The notes: generated by a model from the letters alone, not told the origin. DNA of 64,000 nt from Chitinophagales bacterium (GCA_017303875.1 JAFLBP010000032.1:1-64000), one strand, 5' to 3'; shown: positions 18,718-28,448, counted from the stretch's first letter. Made by a program: numbers and translations.

Positions 18718-21003
18718 ATGCGCCAAATCGTTTTAATGCTAAGCTGTTGCTTATGCATTTCCGTCAGCCTGAATGCCCAGATATTTAGCGGCACTGCAGC
18801 GACGATTGTTGATAATGGAAATTTCAATGAGTTTCCCCTTACAGTAAGCGGCCTGCCGAATCAGCTGGATACCAATGGATTGGGCCTGGAACAAGTTTGC
18901 ATCTATATCATACATGGCCGTATGAATGACCTGGGAATATGGTTATTGGCGCCCGATGGAACGGAAATTCCACTTTGCGCCCGTATTGGAGGCGACGGTC
19001 AAGGATTTACCAATACCTGCTTTAAAAACAGCGCTTCGGAGTCGATTTTTTCGGCCTGGCCGCCTTTTACCGGCGCCTACCGTCCGTTTGGAAATATGGC
19101 AGCGCTCAATCGCCGCAAGATTAATCCCAATGGGGTCTGGAAACTCCGCATCAAAGATCTGGAACCTTTTCAGTATGCCGGATATTTGTCCTCCTGGAGC
19201 CTGAAATTCAGCACCGCTCCCGACAAGCCATTTCCCTTTTATTCCAGCAATTTGCCGGTCATCAAACTCAGTACCAATGGGTCTGTCATTCAGGATGAGC
19301 CTAAAGTGCCAGCCCAAATACAGGTTATTGACAATGGGCCTGGACAAAGAAATGATGTTTTTCAGACGAACTACGCCTATCAGGGGCCGGTAGGAGTTGA
19401 ATACCGCGGCGCCAGCTCCCAGAGTTTTCCCAAAAAGTCGATCGGCGTTGAAATCTGGGATGCCAACGGCGAAGACAAGGATGTGTCGCTGCTCGGATTG
19501 CCGGAAACCAGCGATTATGTCTTGTCGGCCAATTTCAGCGATAAAACCCTGATGCGCAATGCATTGGCGTATGAGTTGTTTCGCCGGATGGGGCGTTATG
19601 CGTCCCGAACCCGCTTTTGCGAGTTGATCATCGACGATAATTACCAGGGCGTTTATGTATTAACCGAAAAAATAAAACGCGGCGCAGAACGCCTTGATAT
19701 TTCAAGGCTGCGAACCGATGATACGAGCGGACTACAACTGAGCGGCGGATATATTTTGCAAATAGACCGCAGTATATGGCCGGGCTGGTTGTCGCAATTT
19801 CCCTTACTGGGAGAGGTGAATCAATTCGCTTCTTTTAAAATTGAATACCCGCAGGAAGACGATTTGCAGGCACAACAGGCGGCCTATATTCAGAATAAAG
19901 TCGACAGTTTTGAAATTGTCTTAAAAGGCTCCGATTACCAGCATCCCGACAAGGGCTGGCGGCAGTTTGCCAACGAGGAATCTTTTGTAGATTACCTGAT
20001 TCTGAATGAGTTGAGTAAAAATGTCGATGGCTACCGCCTGAGTACTTATATGTATAAAAATAGGGATGATAAAGCGGACGGCAAGCTCAATATGGGGCCA
20101 CCCTGGGATTACGACCTCGCTTTTTACAATGCAGACTATTGCGATGCCTTCCAGTCTTCCGGATGGATGTTCGATTTTATTTGCAGCGATCCGGAGGCGC
20201 CGTTCTGGTGGCCACGACTCAAATCAGATACCCGTTTTTCTCAAAATCTGCGCTGCCGCTGGCAGGCATTGCGCGCCGGAAACGGCCCTTTGAGTACAAA
20301 TAATATTTACAAAATTGTGGATTCCATGGCGCTGGCCGTAGATGAGGCGCAACGCCGGAATTTTAAAAACTGGCCCATTCTGGGCATTTACGTCTGGCCC
20401 AATCCAGGTATCATACCCACCACTTACGGCGGTGAGGTGAACAAGCTTAAAATCTGGATGAACCTGCGCCTGAGCTGGATGGATAATGCAGTGCAGCAAG
20501 GACTTGCGCCATTGCCATCTGCCGCATTTTTGGCATCACAAACCAGCGCGCTGACCTGGCGTTTTGATGCGCCGGCCGGAACGGATTACAGTTATTTCTG
20601 GGATTTTGGCGACGGTACAAGTGCTTTGCTGCCCAATCCGGAACATACTTACGCGGATGCCGGCACGTATACGGTTACCCTTACCATTACCTTGCCCTAC
20701 GGCTGTCAGATTACCGCCAACAAAACCCTGCAGGTCGTATCTACCCGTGAGCAATTGAGCAGTTCGCCGCTTCAAATTCAGCCCAATCCGGGCAATGCAG
20801 TATTTTTCCTGAAATGGCCCGATCAAAGCGGCGTGGCATCCTTACGGCTGCTAAACACCCTTGGTCAGGTGGTTTTGGAAGAGAAAATAAATACGCTGGT
20901 CAATGAACATCGCCTTGATTTAAACGCCCTGACGCCCGGAATTTATCAGGTTGAACTGATGCAGGGGAAAAGTATTTATACCCAAAAGCTTATAAAACAA
21001 TAA
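18718..21003 (+). CDS. T9SS-exported CotH-kinase-family protein with P-domain-like and PKD domains
   Basis: 761 residues from the ATG at 18718, which gives the signal peptide MRQIVLMLSCCLCISVSLNAQ. An N-terminal proprotein-convertase P-domain-like region (GLEQVCIYIIHGRMNDLGIWL, then GVWKLRIKD) is followed by a CotH-type kinase fold (GVEYRGASSQSFPKKSIGVE, FSDKTLMRNALAYELFRRMG, GVYVLTEKIKRG, MGPPWDYDLAF). Next come a PKD domain (YFWDFGDGTSALLPNPEHTY) and a T9SS sorting domain at the end (LQIQPNPGNAVF to YTQKLIKQ). CotH proteins phosphorylate spore-coat proteins in Bacillus; the substrate of secreted Bacteroidota members is unknown. The next gene begins three bases after the stop. Confidence 0.88.
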   Translation: MRQIVLMLSCCLCISVSLNAQIFSGTAATIVDNGNFNEFPLTVSGLPNQLDTNGLGLEQVCIYIIHGRMNDLGIWLLAPDGTEIPLCARIGGDGQGFTNTCFKNSASESIFSAWPPFTGAYRPFGNMAALNRRKINPNGVWKLRIKDLEPFQYAGYLSSWSLKFSTAPDKPFPFYSSNLPVIKLSTNGSVIQDEPKVPAQIQVIDNGPGQRNDVFQTNYAYQGPVGVEYRGASSQSFPKKSIGVEIWDANGEDKDVSLLGLPETSDYVLSANFSDKTLMRNALAYELFRRMGRYASRTRFCELIIDDNYQGVYVLTEKIKRGAERLDISRLRTDDTSGLQLSGGYILQIDRSIWPGWLSQFPLLGEVNQFASFKIEYPQEDDLQAQQAAYIQNKVDSFEIVLKGSDYQHPDKGWRQFANEESFVDYLILNELSKNVDGYRLSTYMYKNRDDKADGKLNMGPPWDYDLAFYNADYCDAFQSSGWMFDFICSDPEAPFWWPRLKSDTRFSQNLRCRWQALRAGNGPLSTNNIYKIVDSMALAVDEAQRRNFKNWPILGIYVWPNPGIIPTTYGGEVNKLKIWMNLRLSWMDNAVQQGLAPLPSAAFLASQTSALTWRFDAPAGTDYSYFWDFGDGTSALLPNPEHTYADAGTYTVTLTITLPYGCQITANKTLQVVSTREQLSSSPLQIQPNPGNAVFFLKWPDQSGVASLRLLNTLGQVVLEEKINTLVNEHRLDLNALTPGIYQVELMQGKSIYTQKLIKQ

Positions 21004-21005
21004 CC

Positions 21006-21620
21006 TTGCGCTTAGCATTGTTCGATTTCGACGGAACCCTCAGCACTGCTGATTCCATGCCCGCATTTTTGCGCCACAACCTGAGCGCCGGAATGCTGAC
21101 AAAAGGCTTGTTCCGTTGGGTAATTAGCTGCGCAAAATTGCTTGTTACAGGCGAATTTTCTAGAGATAGCGCCAAATCGGCACTGCTGTTTGCATGTTTG
21201 AAAAGCCAAACGCCCGAAGCGCTGGCCACAAGCGCAGCGGCTTTTGCTGATCAATGGCTGCCACAACACCTGAACCCGCATACGCAGGCGCGCCTGCGAG
21301 CGCATCGCGCGGAAGGCGACAGGGTAGTGGTGGTTTCAGCCGCCCCCGATATTTGGATGCATGCCATTTGTCAGGCACTCGGCGTTGAATGTATCTGTAC
21401 GGAAATGGCCCGCGATGCAGCGGGATATTTACAGCCAACGTTTAAGGGCCGCAATTGTCGGGGAGCGGAGAAGGTAAACCGCATACGGGCTGTTTTTTCA
21501 TTAAACGATTTTGAGGAGATTATTGCTTATGGCAATAGTTCCGGCGATCGTGAAATGTTGGAACTTGCCCACGAGGCATGGTTCTGCAAAAAAAACGGAC
21601 AGCTTATTCGTTTAAAATAA
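21006..21620 (+). CDS. HAD-IB family phosphatase (SerB-like)
   Basis: 204 residues starting at a TTG three bases after the preceding stop, so translation is probably coupled. Motif I is DFDGTLS (D7 and D9 as nucleophile and acid), motif II is VVVVSAAPD and motif III/IV is YGNSSGDREML. These are the signatures of HAD-IB phosphatases related to phosphoserine phosphatase and of membrane-lipid or cytokinin-type relatives. The cap helices are short. The natural substrate cannot be read from the sequence. Confidence 0.85.
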   Translation: MRLALFDFDGTLSTADSMPAFLRHNLSAGMLTKGLFRWVISCAKLLVTGEFSRDSAKSALLFACLKSQTPEALATSAAAFADQWLPQHLNPHTQARLRAHRAEGDRVVVVSAAPDIWMHAICQALGVECICTEMARDAAGYLQPTFKGRNCRGAEKVNRIRAVFSLNDFEEIIAYGNSSGDREMLELAHEAWFCKKNGQLIRLK

Positions 21621-21630
21621 GCTGTCCGTT
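21594..21630. terminator. Bidirectional terminator between convergent genes
   Basis: AACGGACAGCTTATT (21594-21608) pairs perfectly with AATAAGCTGTCCGTT (21616-21630) around a 7-base loop. It overlaps the last codons of the HAD gene and lies 18 bases from the end of the convergent BNR protein gene. Confidence 0.8.
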
Positions 21631-21647
21631 GTTGTGGTGTTGCCTGA

Positions 21648-24428
21648 TTATTGTACCACAAATTTACCCCTGGCACTTTTTGTGCCCGACTGGATGTCGT
21701 AATAATACACACCGGGAGACAATCCCTGAAGCGGAACGCGGGTCTCCTGTGCATACAGGGTATTTGTTTTGCACAAGGCGCCTGTATTGCTGTAAATGCG
21801 CAATTGTGCTTCCGATGGCTCCGGCAAACGACAAATCATCCAATCGCTGGCCGGATTTGGCCAAATTTTCACCGAAAGTGTATTGCCCGGCGTCTTTGTT
21901 GATGAAACGGGCAGGAAGTTAGCGGCAAACATACCGTTGCCATGCGTAGCGGCCAATACCAGGCCGTCGGCAGCACGCACATCCATATGATCGACCACGG
22001 TGCTGCCAATCTCGTCGGCGCCTTCCAGCGCCCACTGTGTGCCGGGCTGGTTGGTAGCGTGCAGCAAGAGGGTGTCAGCACTGTATAAGCCTACACTCGT
22101 TGCACAAAAGTATTTACGGCTTCCATTGGGAAATGGTAAAATACTAAGCCAGTTGATGGCCGGGCCGGCGCCGGAACCTGTAAGGGCTGTTTCCAAGTTT
22201 CCGGCTACTTTAAGCCAGGTTTGGCCGCCATTAATCGAGCGGTAAACGCTGTAAACCGAGTAGTTGGAATACGCCACGAGTACATCGTCGGCATTGTCGG
22301 GATCTACGGCGATACAGGTAATATAAGCCGTTGCGTTGCCATTGGGCGTCGGCAGGGTAGTCCAGCTTGGTACACCCTCCTGTGCGTTGTCAATGCGGTA
22401 GAGGCGGTTTCGCGAGGTGCCCACGTAAACGCGGTGCGCAGGGTTATGGTGCGAAACGCCGATGGCTGAAATCACGTGTTCCGTGGTGCCGCTCATCGAA
22501 ATCAGGGTATCATTGTACTTCGTCCAGCCTTGCGCAATGCTGTCCCAGGCGCCGGTGAGTGCGATGGCGCCCAGCTCACTTTGGCGATAGAGGTGACGCC
22601 CGGCCGGCAGGTAGAGTATATTTTCATCGCTTGGGTCCAGCGCAAGCGGGTTGATAAACAGGTAATCTGCTTTTTTAGGCCCGATGGGGTCGATGCGGCG
22701 GAAAGCGGTGACATCGCCGTTGCCATTGATGGCCACTTTGGCCACCCGGCCTTGCTGAATGGACAGCACATAGCCGGTTTTGCCATTCAGGATAGCGCCA
22801 AAGGCGCCGTCGCCATTAACCGTCTGTTTCCAGGTGCTGAACGGATCGGCACTTGTGGTGATGAAGTTGCCATTATCCTGCAAGCCACCGATAATCAGCG
22901 GGTCTCCGGCAATGGTATGCTCCAGCATGGCCGTGTAGAACTGCGTGGTATAGTAGCCGCGATTGAGGGAATTCCAGTTGACCGTCGGCGCATTGGAGTC
23001 GTCGGTGCGGTGGATACCGCCATCGCTGGCTGTAAACATCACATTGGGGTTGGAGGGCAAGAATAGGAAGTCGTGTTGGTCGGGGTGCTGATTGGGATAA
23101 ATCTCAAAGAAAGGCAGGAAGGTGCCGGGTTTGTAGCCACCGATTTGCGTGGTATTGTTCGGCGTGCTAAAACCGTCGGTAGAGCGGTAGGCATTAGTGC
23201 CGCCGATAAATACGTGGTTGGTGCCGGGTTGTACTTTTACGACCAGGTCATAACCGCCCTGACAGGCAAACTGATCAAATTCGGTTCCGACACTTGGCAG
23301 GTTGGCAGAGCGATCTTCCCAGAGGCCGCCCGCAGCGCTGCCATCGCCGCTCACGTAGGTATATTTTAAGAGCGTAGTCCAATCGTCGGAGTCGATAAAA
23401 TTGGTGTAATGCCCTGATCCGGGTGTAGAACCCAGGAAATACACTTCATTTTCATTATTAGGGTTAATGCCAATTACGATGCGGTTGTAAGTTGCCGGCA
23501 TGTTGGCTGGCGTAATGTTTACCCAGGTAGTGCCGTTGGTGCTGCGCCAGATGCCTTTTTGCGGGCCGTCGCTGCTCAACACGGCGTACAATACGCCGCC
23601 GGAAGTAATGGCAACATCGCTGAAATAAGAGTAATTGCTCAGGCTGCCGCCGCGCACAGCCGTCCAGGAATTGCCGCCATTGGCACTGCGGTAAATGGCG
23701 CCAACGGTGGCCATGTACAGCACATCTTCCGTAGCGGTGGGGTCGGTGATGACGCGCCAGCCGCTTTGATAGAAGGAAGAAAAAGTATGGGGCACGCCGC
23801 CTGCGGTTGAGGTGACGGGCGTCCAGTTTTCACCGTTATCGGTACTTTTGAAGAGGCCGTCGCCGAGGTAAAATGCGCCGGGGCTGCTGGCCGAGGTGCC
23901 ATACACTTCACCGGAGAGATAATACCAGGTATTGGTTTTGCCGGGGCGCAGGTCCTGGGCAACACTTACACAGCCTGGATGCGCGTTGAGCGGGGTTTTG
24001 CGCGCCCAGGAGTTGCCTCCGTCTTCACTAAGCCAGATACCACCTGAAACGCCGCCGGCGAGTATGCGGTTTTCATTCGTTATATCCAGTGCAATGGCGC
24101 GGGTGCGGCCGCCGAGGTTCCAGGGGCCGCGACGCGTCCAGGCGCCTGTGCCGCGGGATTGGGTGTTGTTTCTGGATAATTGCTGCGCGAACCAGCGCTC
24201 CTGAAACTTGATGCCGGCAGGAATTTCTCCGGTCGCCGGATCGGCATAGCGCATGCGTTCCCAGGCACGGCGTATTTCACGTTTGGCTTCTTTGCCAGCG
24301 CCGGGCAGGCGTTCTACCGGTTTCTCAGTATGATAAGCATTTGAAAATTGAAAGTGCCATAGGCTCGCCGCAAGCACGGCAAGGCCTGTGAGGCTGAACA
24401 AAAGGGGGAAACGTAGTTTTTTTATCAT
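21648..24428 (-). CDS. T9SS-exported BNR/sortilin-like beta-propeller protein
   Basis: 926 residues from the ATG at 24428, which opens on the hydrophobic signal MIKKLRFPLLFSLTGLAVLA. An upstream extension of 13 residues is polar and is rejected. Repeated Asp-box motifs are visible (SEDGGNSW, STDNGENW, SANGGNSW, SINGGQTW), the hallmark of BNR/VPS10-type propellers as in GH74-like and photosystem-stability-factor-like proteins. The sequence WTRRGPWNLGGRTRAIALD introduces the first blade. A T9SS sorting domain ends the protein (VKIWPNPASDWM to SARGKFVVQ). It is probably surface-exposed or released; the ligand or activity is unknown. Confidence 0.87.
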   Translation of the reverse strand: MIKKLRFPLLFSLTGLAVLAASLWHFQFSNAYHTEKPVERLPGAGKEAKREIRRAWERMRYADPATGEIPAGIKFQERWFAQQLSRNNTQSRGTGAWTRRGPWNLGGRTRAIALDITNENRILAGGVSGGIWLSEDGGNSWARKTPLNAHPGCVSVAQDLRPGKTNTWYYLSGEVYGTSASSPGAFYLGDGLFKSTDNGENWTPVTSTAGGVPHTFSSFYQSGWRVITDPTATEDVLYMATVGAIYRSANGGNSWTAVRGGSLSNYSYFSDVAITSGGVLYAVLSSDGPQKGIWRSTNGTTWVNITPANMPATYNRIVIGINPNNENEVYFLGSTPGSGHYTNFIDSDDWTTLLKYTYVSGDGSAAGGLWEDRSANLPSVGTEFDQFACQGGYDLVVKVQPGTNHVFIGGTNAYRSTDGFSTPNNTTQIGGYKPGTFLPFFEIYPNQHPDQHDFLFLPSNPNVMFTASDGGIHRTDDSNAPTVNWNSLNRGYYTTQFYTAMLEHTIAGDPLIIGGLQDNGNFITTSADPFSTWKQTVNGDGAFGAILNGKTGYVLSIQQGRVAKVAINGNGDVTAFRRIDPIGPKKADYLFINPLALDPSDENILYLPAGRHLYRQSELGAIALTGAWDSIAQGWTKYNDTLISMSGTTEHVISAIGVSHHNPAHRVYVGTSRNRLYRIDNAQEGVPSWTTLPTPNGNATAYITCIAVDPDNADDVLVAYSNYSVYSVYRSINGGQTWLKVAGNLETALTGSGAGPAINWLSILPFPNGSRKYFCATSVGLYSADTLLLHATNQPGTQWALEGADEIGSTVVDHMDVRAADGLVLAATHGNGMFAANFLPVSSTKTPGNTLSVKIWPNPASDWMICRLPEPSEAQLRIYSNTGALCKTNTLYAQETRVPLQGLSPGVYYYDIQSGTKSARGKFVVQ

Positions 24429-24542
24429 GGACAAGAAAAATTTGCCGTCAAGATAGGCAGGCTTCATGAAATATCCATGAACGGCCTATTCCGCAATCCA
24501 CATTCCGCAATCCACAATCAAAAAAACGCCTACCTTTCGCCC

Positions 24543-25046
24543 ATGCGTATCGGATTACTTTCAGACACCCACAGCGTACTGCCGCCCAAAGTTTTTGAAT
24601 ATTTTGCAGATTGTGATGAAATCTGGCATGCCGGCGACGTTGGCGCGCCCCAGGTGCTGCGCGATTTGCAGGCATTTAAACCCCTGCGCGGAGTTTATGG
24701 CAATATTGACGGCGCCGAAATCCGCCGCGAACTACCAGAGGATTTATACTTTGAATGCAATGGTGTACCCGTTTTTATGACCCATATTGGCGGCTATCCC
24801 GGAAAATATAACCCGCGGGTAAGAAAGTTACTGACCGATAATCCGCCGCGTGGCGGATTGTTTATTTGCGGGCATTCGCATATTTTAAAGGTAATTCCGG
24901 ATAAAACACTGGGTTTTTTGCATATTAACCCGGGAGCTTGCGGCAATGAAGGCTGGCATCAGGTAAAAACCCTGGTGCGTTTTGAATTAAATGAAGGCCA
25001 GATTCAACAATTACAGGTCATTGAAATCGGTCGCCGGGGAAATTGA
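24543..25046 (+). CDS. Metallophosphoesterase, YfcE/MJ0936 type
   Basis: 167 residues from the ATG at 24543, giving the family start MRIGLLSDTHS. Metal-binding motifs in order are SDTH (7-10), HAGDVG (about 29-34), GNID, THIGG, GHSH and the C-terminal NPGACG. All the ligands of the calcineurin-like fold are present, so an Mn-type phosphodiesterase is likely; the physiological substrate is unknown. A -7-like TACCTTTC (24531-24538) ends only four bases before the ATG. An ATTCCGCAATCCAC repeat lies just upstream (about 24486-24518). Confidence 0.88.
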   Translation: MRIGLLSDTHSVLPPKVFEYFADCDEIWHAGDVGAPQVLRDLQAFKPLRGVYGNIDGAEIRRELPEDLYFECNGVPVFMTHIGGYPGKYNPRVRKLLTDNPPRGGLFICGHSHILKVIPDKTLGFLHINPGACGNEGWHQVKTLVRFELNEGQIQQLQVIEIGRRGN

Positions 25047-25115
25047 TTCTCGTGGATACTTGCCGGACAAGCGCCGGAAGCATAACTTTGCGGCCGCAAT
25101 TGCCGCTGCGCAAAC

Positions 25116-25187
25116 GGTCCCGTAGTTCAACGGATAGAATAGAGGTTTCCTAAACCTTAGATATGGGTTCGATTCCCGTCGGGACCA
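25116..25187 (+). tRNA. tRNA-Arg (anticodon CCT)
   Basis: 72 bases. Acceptor GGTCCCG/CGGGACC, D arm GTTC/GAAT, anticodon stem GAGGT/ACCTT with loop TTCCTAA, and T arm ATGGG/CCCGT with loop TTCGATT. Discriminator A; CCA is not encoded. The anticodon CCT reads AGG. Confidence 0.95.
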
Positions 25188-25195
25188 CTTAGCGC

Positions 25196-25242
25196 TTGTT
25201 CGGGATTTCATGATCGTGCGAAAGCGAGGAATTCCCGAACAA
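25196..25242. terminator. Hairpin after tRNA-Arg
   Basis: TTGTTCGGG (25196-25204) pairs with CCCGAACAA (25234-25242). The start AGCGCTTGTTCGGG recurs in reverse orientation near 28406-28428, so this may be a dispersed intergenic element that also ends transcripts. Confidence 0.55.
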
Positions 25243-25246
25243 ACTC

Positions 25247-25666
25247 TTAATACAAAGGAATTTCCAGCCGATAACCGCCGTTTAAGGAGCTTACGACATA
25301 TTGGCCTGGTAATATCAGGCTTCCTGTAAGCCCCAGCCCATCAAGCAGAAATGCCGGTGCTTCCACCGCATCTGTTACTTCCAATAAGTTTTTCCGAAAA
25401 TGGTGCTGCATCAAATGCAGGCACAACAACTCGCGTGGAAACAAAAGCACCAGCATATTGTCTCGTTCACCCCTTTGCGCAAAAGCCGGCGCAAAACGAC
25501 AACGGCCGGAGGCCGCCAATACATGTTCCGAAATTTTGCAGATGCCCGAACCAGCACAATCCTGACGCGGTGAGCCAAAAATGACATCACATTGGATCAG
25601 GGAAGATTGTACCCTCGCGTACGCATTGCCAAGAACAGTGCGTTGAAATACCTGAATAGCGCTCAC
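25247..25666 (-). CDS. Conserved-looking hypothetical protein with FGSPRQDCAGSGIC motif
   Basis: 139 residues without a signal peptide or membrane segment. The distinctive region is VIFGSPRQDCAGSGICKIS (about residues 28-46), two cysteines spaced six apart in a glycine-rich loop, followed by a third cysteine in ASGRCRFAPAF. The motif looks like part of a small conserved Bacteroidota family, but I cannot name it. The reading frame is intact and ends in the plausible strand GYRLEIPLY. It stands alone between the tRNA and the fused E1 gene. Confidence 0.65.
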   Translation of the reverse strand: MSAIQVFQRTVLGNAYARVQSSLIQCDVIFGSPRQDCAGSGICKISEHVLAASGRCRFAPAFAQRGERDNMLVLLFPRELLCLHLMQHHFRKNLLEVTDAVEAPAFLLDGLGLTGSLILPGQYVVSSLNGGYRLEIPLY

Positions 25667-25928
25667 GGTTTTGAGACGTTGAGATGTGAAGAACTATTTG
25701 CAGAAGGCGGATTAAAATGACCTTGAACAAAAACTGCCCGCCGGAAGGCTTTGTGCCCACTGAAAGGCCGGATTAAAAACAACAATTATAAAATATCAAT
25801 TATTATTCCAAAATGATATACATACCCTGAAATTTTTAAAATAAATTAAAGTCCCGAACGGATGCCAATAAAAAACGCCGACAGAAACCCTGTTCCTGTC
25901 GGCGCATAAACTTTTTCAAAACACTTCT
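25667..25928. other. 262 bp intergenic region
   Basis: Contains the terminator at 25876-25904 and an AT-rich stretch (about 25770-25860). No gene or further structure is supported. Confidence 0.5.
25870..25904 (-). terminator. Rho-independent terminator of the first fused E1 gene
   Basis: CGCCGACAG (25876-25884) pairs with CTGTCGGCG (25896-25904). Read on the minus strand the stem is followed by TTTTTTA, the normal intrinsic terminator form, about 25 bases past the stop of the E1 gene. Confidence 0.85.
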
Positions 25929-28340
25929 TTACAAGGCTGCAAAACGCGCGGGATCACTTTCGCGCATCATCTGATAAATTTTTTCAGCCACATCTTCCGC
26001 TTGCGGTTTGCTGTGGTAATCGCCGTCCTGACCGTATCCGGGGCGGTGTGGTTTGGCCGCAATCGTCAGCGGAGCTGCATCCAGAAATTTGTAGGCGCCT
26101 TGTTTTTCCAAAATCTGCTGAAGCATAAATCCGGTAGCACCGCCTTCAAAATCTTCATCCAAAACGACCACCCGATTGGTTTTGCGGATGGATTGCAGGC
26201 AGGTTTCCGGCAGGTCAAAAGGCAACAATGTCTGTACATCAATCAATTCAACGCTAATGCCAAAAGCTTTGAGCAGGTGTGCTGCCTGTTCGGCAACGCG
26301 CACGCAGGAGCCATAAGTGATCAGGCTCAAATCCGTACCCGGCAGTAGTACTTCGGGTACGCCAAGCGGTACGGTGAAGCTGCCGATATTATCGGGTAAT
26401 TTTTCTTTAAGCCGGTAACCATTGAGGGCTTCTACCACAATGGCGGGGTCGTCGCCTTGTAAAAGCGTGTTGTACATGCCCGCGGCCTGGGTCATGTTGC
26501 GGGGTACACAAATCCACATGCCGCGCAGGGAGCCGAGCATCATGCCCATGGGAGAACCGGCATGCCAGACACCCACTAAACGGTGTCCGCGCGTGCGGAT
26601 AATGGCCGGGGCCGCCTGAAGGTTGTTGGTGCGCCAGCGCAGGGTGCAGAGGTCGTCGGAGAGCGGCGCTAGTCCGTACAAAAGATAATCCAGGTATTGA
26701 ATTTCAGCAATCGGGCGCTGACCGCGCATCGCCATACCGATCGCCTGGCCCATAATCGTCCATTCCCGGATTCCGGTATCAAACACCCGGCTTTCGCCAT
26801 AGGCCGCCTGCATGCCCCGCATGCCCTGGTTTACGTCGCCGATAAAACCAACGTCTTCGCCAAAAGCAAAAGCTTGCGGATAACGCTTGAAAATGGCATC
26901 AAAACAGGCATTCAGCACTTCATAGCCATCTTTCATGGGCGAATTGTCGGAAAATGCAGCGGCAACCACCGGCACTTTAAGCGGCGATTTCGGACTTTGG
27001 CTGTACAAATAATCACTGTAAATCCGATCGCCTTCCGATTGTTCCGATTGTATAAAAGCTTTCAAGGCTTGTGCGCCGGCCTGTCCTCGCCCGGCGAGTT
27101 GCAATTGTGCCCGGCGGGCGAGCACCAAAAGTTCGTAACGCAGCGGATTGCGTTTATCGCGCAGCTCCTGGCGCAGCGCCTGAAGCCCATTGTCCTGCAC
27201 TTCGTTCAGGCACTGGTCCATGGCACTTTCAAGGGCGTGGCGCAGTACCGCTACCGTTTCGTGGTAGGCATTGAAGGCGCGGGCGGAGGCTTCAGCGACT
27301 TCTTTCTTTGCGCGGGACTTGATTTCCGCGATTTCCGTTGCGTTGGCATGGCCGTTTTCCAACATCCATTGCTCCATGCGGCGGTTGCAGTCGTAGGCTT
27401 CTTCCCAGGCTAAGCGTTCCGGACTTTTATAACGGCGGTGATCGCCGGAGGTGGAGTGGCCAAGTTGCTGGGTTACTTCCTGAATATGGAAAAGCGCCGG
27501 GCGATGCGACTGGCGCATGCGCTCAATGGCACTGGTATACAGGTTGCAAAGTCCTTCGTAATCCCAGGCTTTTCCGGTATAAATATCGAGGCCGTTGCTG
27601 TTGCCTTCGGCCTGGAAGCCGGCCAGAATGCCGGAGATATTTTCTTTGGTGGTCTGGTATTTTTGCGGCACGGAGATGCCGTAGCCGTCGTCCCAGACAT
27701 TAATAGCTAAGGGCGCCTGGATAACGCCTGCGGCGTTGATGGTTTCCCAGAACGGGCCTTCGGAGGTGGAGGCATCGCCGATGGTCAGGAAGCAAACTTC
27801 ATTGCCATTGTCGGACAGCTCGCCACAGATTTCCGGGTTTTCGCGGAATTTTTTGGAAGCGAAAGCCAGCCCGAGGCCGCGCGCCATTTGTCCGGCGGTT
27901 GGTGCAATATCGGAACTGGTGTTATAGGTGTTTTTATGATCTAGCCATTCGCCGTCGGCATTCACCATGGGGGTTGCGAAGTGGCAGTTCATTTGTCGCC
28001 CGCCGGAGAAGGGGTCGTTGTTGGGGTCGCCGTAGAGTTGACTGAAAAATTCATCGAGGTTGGTAACGCCGAGCGCGAGCATGAGGGTTTGATCGCGGTA
28101 GTAGCCGGATCGGAAGTCGCCTTTGCGCCAGGCTTTGGCCATGGCGACCTGCGCTACTTCCTTGCCATCGCCAATGATACCGAAATTGGCGCGGCCGGTC
28201 AGCACCTCTTTACGGGCCAGGATACTGGCTTCCCGACTGAGGCAGCAGATGTAGAAATCGTGCAGGATTTCTTCGCGCTGGAGCGGGCGGGCTGGTTTCG
28301 TTTTGTTTTTGGAGCTGCGGGCTGTTTTGGCCTCGATCAT
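25929..28340 (-). CDS. 2-oxoacid dehydrogenase E1, alpha and beta fused (branched-chain type)
   Basis: 803 residues joining a thiamine-diphosphate-binding alpha half (about 1-430) and a beta half (about 460-803). The alpha half shows FSGGRQMNCHF, GQMARGLGLAFA and the ThDP motif GDASTSEG...NVWDDG. The beta half shows YPQAFAFGEDVG, GIREWTIMGQAIGMAMRG, IQYLDYLLYGL and VVVLDEDFEGG. The family decarboxylates 2-oxoacids and passes the acyl group to a lipoylated E2, most often branched-chain 2-oxoacids in Bacteroidota. No E2 or E3 gene is in the window. It is longer than the second fused E1 at 35585. A Lys/Ala-rich N-terminal tail precedes the domain. Confidence 0.88.
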   Translation of the reverse strand: MIEAKTARSSKNKTKPARPLQREEILHDFYICCLSREASILARKEVLTGRANFGIIGDGKEVAQVAMAKAWRKGDFRSGYYRDQTLMLALGVTNLDEFFSQLYGDPNNDPFSGGRQMNCHFATPMVNADGEWLDHKNTYNTSSDIAPTAGQMARGLGLAFASKKFRENPEICGELSDNGNEVCFLTIGDASTSEGPFWETINAAGVIQAPLAINVWDDGYGISVPQKYQTTKENISGILAGFQAEGNSNGLDIYTGKAWDYEGLCNLYTSAIERMRQSHRPALFHIQEVTQQLGHSTSGDHRRYKSPERLAWEEAYDCNRRMEQWMLENGHANATEIAEIKSRAKKEVAEASARAFNAYHETVAVLRHALESAMDQCLNEVQDNGLQALRQELRDKRNPLRYELLVLARRAQLQLAGRGQAGAQALKAFIQSEQSEGDRIYSDYLYSQSPKSPLKVPVVAAAFSDNSPMKDGYEVLNACFDAIFKRYPQAFAFGEDVGFIGDVNQGMRGMQAAYGESRVFDTGIREWTIMGQAIGMAMRGQRPIAEIQYLDYLLYGLAPLSDDLCTLRWRTNNLQAAPAIIRTRGHRLVGVWHAGSPMGMMLGSLRGMWICVPRNMTQAAGMYNTLLQGDDPAIVVEALNGYRLKEKLPDNIGSFTVPLGVPEVLLPGTDLSLITYGSCVRVAEQAAHLLKAFGISVELIDVQTLLPFDLPETCLQSIRKTNRVVVLDEDFEGGATGFMLQQILEKQGAYKFLDAAPLTIAAKPHRPGYGQDGDYHSKPQAEDVAEKIYQMMRESDPARFAAL

Positions 28341-28440
28341 GCGGTATTTCAGTTAGGAGTAATGGATAAGCTGTGGTGAGGGCGCCGCAGGCCCGGGTTT
28401 CAGGCAACTGATAAATGCCCGAACAAGCGCTGCGTTGGCG

Positions 28441-28448
28441 CAAAAGTA
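28441..28448 (-). promoter_or_regulatory. -7 box TACTTTTG (minus strand) for the fused E1 gene
   Basis: Plus-strand CAAAAGTA is an exact TAnnTTTG on the minus strand, about 100 bases upstream of the E1 start. The intervening leader includes the inverted GCGCTTGTTCGGG element. Confidence 0.5.
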
